Positions 5,527-8,327 of a DNA stretch of 8,327 nt are shown here, piece by piece. Every line of letters begins with the position of its first letter. Within the stretch, counting starts at the first letter, position 1. The stretch lies in the NCBI GenBank assembly GCA_014380825.1, contig JACMJD010000177.1, positions 1-8,327 on the forward strand, in the 5' to 3' direction. The DNA comes from Phycisphaerae bacterium (GTDB lineage Bacteria; Planctomycetota; Phycisphaerae; Tepidisphaerales; Tepidisphaeraceae). The translations under genes and the position numbers were made by a program. Under the pieces are notes generated by a model that saw only the letters and a list, made by a program, of their open reading frames with translations, was not told the origin of the DNA and made no database searches.

Positions 5527-5541
5527 CATGCTAGGAGCATG
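5527..5541 (+). promoter_or_regulatory. Hairpin enclosing the rpsF ribosome-binding site
   Basis: CATGCT (5527-5532) and AGCATG (5536-5541) pair perfectly over 6 bp around a 3-nt AGG loop. The Shine-Dalgarno sequence AGGAG (5533-5537) is therefore split between loop and stem. The rpsF ATG is 11 nt after AGGAG. A second hairpin, 5506-5521, stands directly upstream. S6 genes in several bacteria are controlled by S6:S18 binding to the mRNA leader, so feedback control here is plausible but unproven. The tight 3-nt loop makes the stem marginal. Confidence 0.45.
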
Positions 5542-5548
5542 AAAGCAC

Positions 5549-6118
5549 ATGGCAAAGAAAGCATCAGCAAAAGCAGCAGCGGCACCCACGGCCGGCGCGA
5601 AGACGCGCCAGTATGAAGCGATGTTCCTGTTCGGCGCCGCATTTGCGCCGGAAGTGGACAAAGCAGTCGGCATCGCGCGCGGCATCATCGAACGGCATGC
5701 CGGGGAAGTCCTCGTTGCCAAGAAGTGGGACGAACGAAAGTTGCTCTACGAAATCACGGGCAACAAGCGTGGCCTGTACGTGATCACGTACTTCAACGCG
5801 CCAAGCAACGCGATCGCCGGCATCGAGCGCGACGTGAATCTGTCGGAAGAAGTCGTCCGCGTTCTAGTGACCGACGCCGATCATCTGAACAAGGAAGAAA
5901 TGGAAAAGGTCGAGCCGCAGCCGATCGTCCGCGAAGAGCGCCCGAGCTGGGAACGCAACGATCGCTTCGAAGGCGGCGGCGGAGGTCGTGGTGGTTACGG
6001 CGGCGGTGGTGACCGCGGTGATCGAGGCGGCGATCGCGGTGGTGACCGTAGCGACAGCCGCGACTCGCGCCCGCCGCGTCGCGATGATCGCGCAGCGGAG
6101 CCGGCTGCGAAGGACTAA
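5549..6118 (+). CDS. rpsF: 30S ribosomal protein bS6 with extended tails
   Basis: bS6 sits on the platform of the small subunit and binds 16S rRNA together with bS18. The core ferredoxin-like domain is at about residues 20-112: RQYEAMFLFG, then VLVAKKWDERKLLYEITGNKRGLYVITYFNAP, and the last helix and strand with LSEEVVRVLVTDAD. At 189 residues it is far longer than the typical 95-135. The N-terminus has an Ala/Lys extension (MAKKASAKAAAAPTAGAK), and the C-terminus from about 137 is a Gly/Arg/Asp-rich tail with RGG and DRGG repeats ending in EPAAKD. Alternating GGC, GGT, CGC and GAC codons make this tail look repetitive in DNA too. The gene heads rpsF-ssb-rplI, but rpsR, which usually lies between ssb and rplI, is absent. 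Confidence 0.95.
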   Translation: MAKKASAKAAAAPTAGAKTRQYEAMFLFGAAFAPEVDKAVGIARGIIERHAGEVLVAKKWDERKLLYEITGNKRGLYVITYFNAPSNAIAGIERDVNLSEEVVRVLVTDADHLNKEEMEKVEPQPIVREERPSWERNDRFEGGGGGRGGYGGGGDRGDRGGDRGGDRSDSRDSRPPRRDDRAAEPAAKD

Positions 6119-6125
6119 GCGCCCG

Positions 6126-6197
6126 ACTTTGGCGCTTGACGTTTTCGCGTCTTGCAACTGTTACGAAACGGATCGCGAAACCGGCAAGCGCCAAAGT
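6126..6197 (+). promoter_or_regulatory. Long inverted repeat between rpsF and ssb
   Basis: ACTTTGGCGCTTG (6126-6138) and CAAGCGCCAAAGT (6185-6197) are perfect 13-nt reverse complements. An inner 7-nt pair, TTTCGCG (6143-6149) with CGCGAAA (6174-6180), stacks further in. As RNA this is a two-step stem-loop. There is no T-run after the outer stem, so a simple terminator is unlikely. TTGACG at 6136-6141 overlaps the left arm and resembles a -35 box, but the matching -10 (TGTTAC, 6159-6164) is weak. Possible roles are mRNA stabilisation, processing, or a binding site that sets the ratio of bS6 to SSB. Confidence 0.7.
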
Positions 6198-6225
6198 GAT
6201 CGACAACTGACCGAGAGGTCTGCTT

Positions 6226-6774
6226 ATGGCAAGCTATAACAAGATCATCATGATGGGGAACTTGACCCGCGACCCGCAGCTCAAGTACCTCCCGAATCAG
6301 ACCCCGCTCGTCGAGTTCGGACTTGCGAGCAATCGCAAGTTCAAGTTGGCGAGTGGTGAAGACCGCGAAGAAGTTTGTTTTGTCGATTGCACAGCGTTCG
6401 GCAAACAAGCGGAGGTGATCAATCAGTATTTCACCAAGGGCAAGCCGATCTTCATTGACGGCCGTCTGAAATACGACAGTTGGGAAGACAAGCAAGGCGG
6501 CGGCAAGCGATCAAAGCTGAGCATCGTGATCGATCGCTTCGAGTTTGTCGGCGGTCGCGATGGCGCCGGAGGCGGTGGCGGTGGCGCTCCCGCGAACTAC
6601 GAAGGCGGCGACGATCAATCGCAGGGTCGCCCGCCCGCTCGTCCACCGATGAATCGCCCGCCGCAGCAAGGCAATCGCCCTGCCCCGCCGCAAAGGCCGG
6701 CGCCGTCGGCGCCGCCGCCAGAGCAACCGTTTGGCGACGAACCTGAATTCAAAGAAGACGATATTCCGTTCTAG
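6226..6774 (+). CDS. ssb: Single-stranded DNA-binding protein
   Basis: SSB coats single-stranded DNA during replication, recombination and repair and recruits partner proteins through its C-terminal tip. The 182-residue product has an OB-fold at about 1-110, with YNKIIMMGNLTRDPQLKYLP (4-23), EEVCFVDCTAFGKQAEV (48-64) and KGKPIFIDGRLKYDSW (71-86). Aromatic residues Phe52, Phe58 and Trp86 fall near the DNA-contact positions of E. coli SSB. A linker rich in Gly, Pro, Gln and Arg (about 111-170) leads to the acidic tip EFKEDDIPF, the standard partner-binding tail. GAGAGG at 6213-6218 provides a ribosome site 7 nt before the ATG. The gene lies between rpsF and rplI, the common bacterial place. The closing motif and length indicate an intact protein. 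Confidence 0.97.
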   Translation: MASYNKIIMMGNLTRDPQLKYLPNQTPLVEFGLASNRKFKLASGEDREEVCFVDCTAFGKQAEVINQYFTKGKPIFIDGRLKYDSWEDKQGGGKRSKLSIVIDRFEFVGGRDGAGGGGGGAPANYEGGDDQSQGRPPARPPMNRPPQQGNRPAPPQRPAPSAPPPEQPFGDEPEFKEDDIPF

Positions 6775-6788
6775 AAAATGAGGTCATC

Positions 6789-7316
6789 ATGGCAACCGTA
6801 AAACTGTTACTCAAAGAATCGATCAAGAACGTCGGTCGCGTCGGCGACGTCGTCGAAGTCTCGCCCGGCTACGCGCGAAACTATCTTCTTCCGCAGGACC
6901 TGGCCGTCGCACCGACGGCGGGCAATGTGAAGAAGATCGAGGAGCGCAAGAAGGAAATCGAAAAGATCGAACGCGATCTCCGCGAGCAGCAGGCCGCGCT
7001 GATCAAGCGACTGGAAGGCGTCGAAGTCACGCTCGAACGCCGCGCCAACGACCAAGGCCACCTGTTCGGCTCCGTCAGCGCGACCGAAATCGCCAAGGCA
7101 CTCGTTGCGCAAGGCTTCAACATCGAAGCCGGCGACATCAACTTGCCGGGTAAGCTCGACCGCATCGAGAAGTACAACGTGCAGGTGAAGTTCGCCGACG
7201 ACTTGGCGACCGATGTGAAGGTGTGGGTCGCGCCCGATCCGGAAAGCAAGGCGTCGATGGACACCGCTGCGAAGGTGAAGTCCGAAGACGCGAAGAAATC
7301 GGCGCACGAAGAGTAA
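6789..7316 (+). CDS. rplI: 50S ribosomal protein bL9
   Basis: bL9 binds 23S rRNA near the L1 stalk and reaches along the ribosome surface; it affects frame maintenance. The 175-residue product has the N-terminal domain at 1-41 with the signature VKLLLKESIKNVGRVGDVVE and GYARNYLLP. The long connecting helix is at about 42-75, rich in Lys and Glu (KKIEERKKEIEKIERDLRE). The C-terminal domain is at about 78-150, with GHLFGSVSATEIAKAL. A charged Lys/Glu/Ala tail of about 25 residues follows, making the protein somewhat longer than the common 148-150. GAGGT at 6780-6784 lies 4 nt before the ATG, and only 14 nt separate it from ssb, so translation is probably coupled. It is the last gene before the terminator. 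Confidence 0.97.
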   Translation: MATVKLLLKESIKNVGRVGDVVEVSPGYARNYLLPQDLAVAPTAGNVKKIEERKKEIEKIERDLREQQAALIKRLEGVEVTLERRANDQGHLFGSVSATEIAKALVAQGFNIEAGDINLPGKLDRIEKYNVQVKFADDLATDVKVWVAPDPESKASMDTAAKVKSEDAKKSAHEE

Positions 7317-7326
7317 TTCACAGATA

Positions 7327-7356
7327 GTTGTCAACAACTGGGTTGTTCACAACTGG
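7327..7356 (+). repeat. Tandem pair of GTTGT..ACAACTGG motifs
   Basis: Two adjacent 15-nt units, 7327-7341 and 7342-7356, match at 13 of 15 positions. Each is itself an inverted repeat (GTTGT with ACAAC, or nearly so). The second contains TTGTTCACA, one base from the DnaA-box consensus TTWTNCACA. They lie between the rplI stop and the terminator. A role as protein-binding sites is only a guess. Confidence 0.5.
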
Positions 7357-7366
7357 TGCATGAAAT

Positions 7367-7406
7367 GTCCGCGCGACAACCCGAATTGTCGCGCGGACTT
7401 TGTTTT
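7367..7406 (+). terminator. Intrinsic terminator after rplI
   Basis: GTCCGCGCGACAA (7367-7379) and TTGTCGCGCGGAC (7386-7398) form a perfect 13-bp GC-rich stem with a 6-nt loop (CCCGAA). The stem is followed at once by TTTGTTTT (7399-7406). This is the strongest terminator in the window and ends the glmU-to-rplI run. dnaB must then rely on its own promoter or on read-through. An A-rich stretch at 7363-7365 before the stem also suggests some activity on the minus strand. Confidence 0.93.
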
Positions 7407-7438
7407 CCGTAAAACGAACTACCGTTCTTAGATTCTGC

Positions 7439-7467
7439 TTGATTCGTTAGTTCGTCCGTGGTTTAGT
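7439..7467 (+). promoter_or_regulatory. Possible dnaB promoter
   Basis: TTGATT (7439-7444) and TTTAGT (7462-7467), each 4 of 6 to consensus, are spaced by 17 nt. They lie between the terminator and the dnaB start, where a promoter is needed. An 8-nt inverted repeat, ACGAACTA (7414-7421) with TAGTTCGT (7448-7455), ends inside the spacer and could be an operator. The predicted transcript leader would be about 40 nt. Confidence 0.35.
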
Positions 7468-7512
7468 TTGGACGTTGTTCGCATCCGCACGCGAGCCAGG
7501 GAAGGTGCCACA

Positions 7513-8327
7513 ATGAGTCAGCTCGTTGATTCGTCCATCGCCAGCCAGTTCGATCGCCTGCCGCCGCATTCCATTGAAGCCGAACAGTGCCTGCTCGCGT
7601 CCATGATGCTTGAAAAAGACATCATCGGGCAATGCGTTGGCCTGCTCGATCGCGAGAGCTTCTACCAGGCCGATCACCAGATCATCTTCGACGTGTTGAT
7701 CAAGCTGTACGAGCAGAACAAGCCGGCCGACGTCATCATCCTGCGCGACGAACTGATGAAGCGCGGTTTGTACGAGGAGATCGGCGGGAGAGAATATCTC
7801 GCCACGCTGTTGTCCAGCGTGCCGTCCAGCGCGCACGGGATGCACTACGCGCAGATCGTCCGCGAGAAGGCGCTGCTACGCCAGTTGATCTCCGCGAGCA
7901 ATGACGTGCTGCGCGATGCGTACGCGCCGCATGAGAAGGCGGAGCTGGTTCTGGATCGCGCGGAGAAGCGCATCTTCGACATCGCGCAGAAGAAGGTCGG
8001 CAACCAGTCCACCAGCATCGGCGAGATCGCGATGCAGGTGTACGACATGCTCGAAGAGAAGAGCCACAGCGGCACCGAAACGGGATTCTTCGAGCTGGAC
8101 GACATGCTCAACGGCATGCAGAACGGCGAGATGATCATCGTCGCAGCCCGTCCGTCGATGGGAAAAACCGCGTTCGCGATGAACGTGATCGAACACGTGT
8201 CCGCCAACACGCGGCTGCCCACCGCGGTGTTCTCGCTGGAAATGAGCAAGCAGCAGCTCGCGCAACGATTGATGTGCAGCCGGGCGCAGATCGATTCGCA
8301 GAAGGTTCGAAAATCCGCGCTCAACCC
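7513..8327 (+). CDS. dnaB: Replicative DNA helicase DnaB (3' end cut off by window edge)
   Basis: DnaB is the hexameric helicase that unwinds DNA ahead of the replication fork and recruits primase. The window holds 271 codons of a protein normally about 450 or more. The N-terminal all-helical domain is at about 17-120, with LPPHSIEAEQCLLASMML, FYQADHQIIFDVLIKLY and GGREYLATLLSSVPSS. A linker helix follows, then the RecA-like domain from about residue 190 (GTETGFFELDDMLNGMQNGEM). The Walker A loop is ARPSMGKT (212-219) with Lys218, and SLEMSKQQL carries the likely catalytic Glu. The sequence ends before the Walker B region. ATG 7513 is preceded by AGGGAAGG (7498-7505), 7 nt away. No intein is seen in the Walker A loop, a frequent insertion site in this gene; later sites lie outside the window. 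Confidence 0.97.
   Translation, partial: MSQLVDSSIASQFDRLPPHSIEAEQCLLASMMLEKDIIGQCVGLLDRESFYQADHQIIFDVLIKLYEQNKPADVIILRDELMKRGLYEEIGGREYLATLLSSVPSSAHGMHYAQIVREKALLRQLISASNDVLRDAYAPHEKAELVLDRAEKRIFDIAQKKVGNQSTSIGEIAMQVYDMLEEKSHSGTETGFFELDDMLNGMQNGEMIIVAARPSMGKTAFAMNVIEHVSANTRLPTAVFSLEMSKQQLAQRLMCSRAQIDSQKVRKSALN

Noticed and set aside
5539..5541. Alternative ATG for rpsF at 5539
   Set aside because: It is out of frame with the S6 protein and only 1 nt after the Shine-Dalgarno sequence.
7513..8327. Intein or truncation in dnaB
   Set aside because: The visible reading frame is continuous through the Walker A loop with a normal SMGKTAFAMN sequence; it simply runs off the window edge.

Overview
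This is an 8.3-kb stretch of bacterial chromosome. It is GC-rich by eye (codon third positions mostly G or C) and carries mainly housekeeping genes. The gene order is tRNA-Gln, glmU-like, prs, rplY(ctc), pth, rpsF, ssb, rplI, dnaB. That order, an SSB N-terminus of the type MASYNKIIMMGNLTRDPQLK, a short GlmU lacking its acetyltransferase half, and the absence of rpsR between rpsF and rplI all point to Planctomycetota, most likely a Phycisphaerae-like soil or environmental lineage. This placement comes from remembered family features, not a search, and is moderate at best.

Layout: (1) Positions 1-755, minus strand: RNase PH (rph), nearly complete but running off the left edge. (2) 792-1271, plus strand, divergent from rph with only 36 nt between: a small SRPBCC/AHSA1-fold protein. 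(3) 1274-1354: an imperfect inverted-repeat element of dispersed-repeat character. (4) 1407-1856: a small predicted lipoprotein of unknown function. (5) 1857-2070: a non-coding gap with a TTGACA promoter, three hairpins, a T-run and a second promoter. (6) 2071-2141: tRNA-Gln(UUG). (7) 2163-7316: a compact seven-gene run, all plus strand (glmU-like, prs, rplY, pth, rpsF, ssb, rplI), closed by a strong intrinsic terminator at 7367-7406. (8) 7513 to the right edge: the N-terminal 271 codons of the replicative helicase gene dnaB, behind its own leader.

The run combines nucleotide-sugar and PRPP supply (glmU-like, prs), translation (bL25, peptidyl-tRNA hydrolase, bS6, bL9) and replication (SSB, then DnaB). 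Intergenic gaps inside it are 14-107 nt, so co-transcription is likely. Several of these gaps hold inverted repeats placed where they could affect translation starts: before pth, before rpsF and before ssb.

I see no CRISPR array, transposase, phage gene, toxin-antitoxin pair or obvious defence system. The points most worth checking are the truncated GlmU with a changed sugar-pocket motif, the structured non-coding region before tRNA-Gln, the bS6 protein with a Gly/Arg-rich tail, and the hairpins at the pth and rpsF starts.
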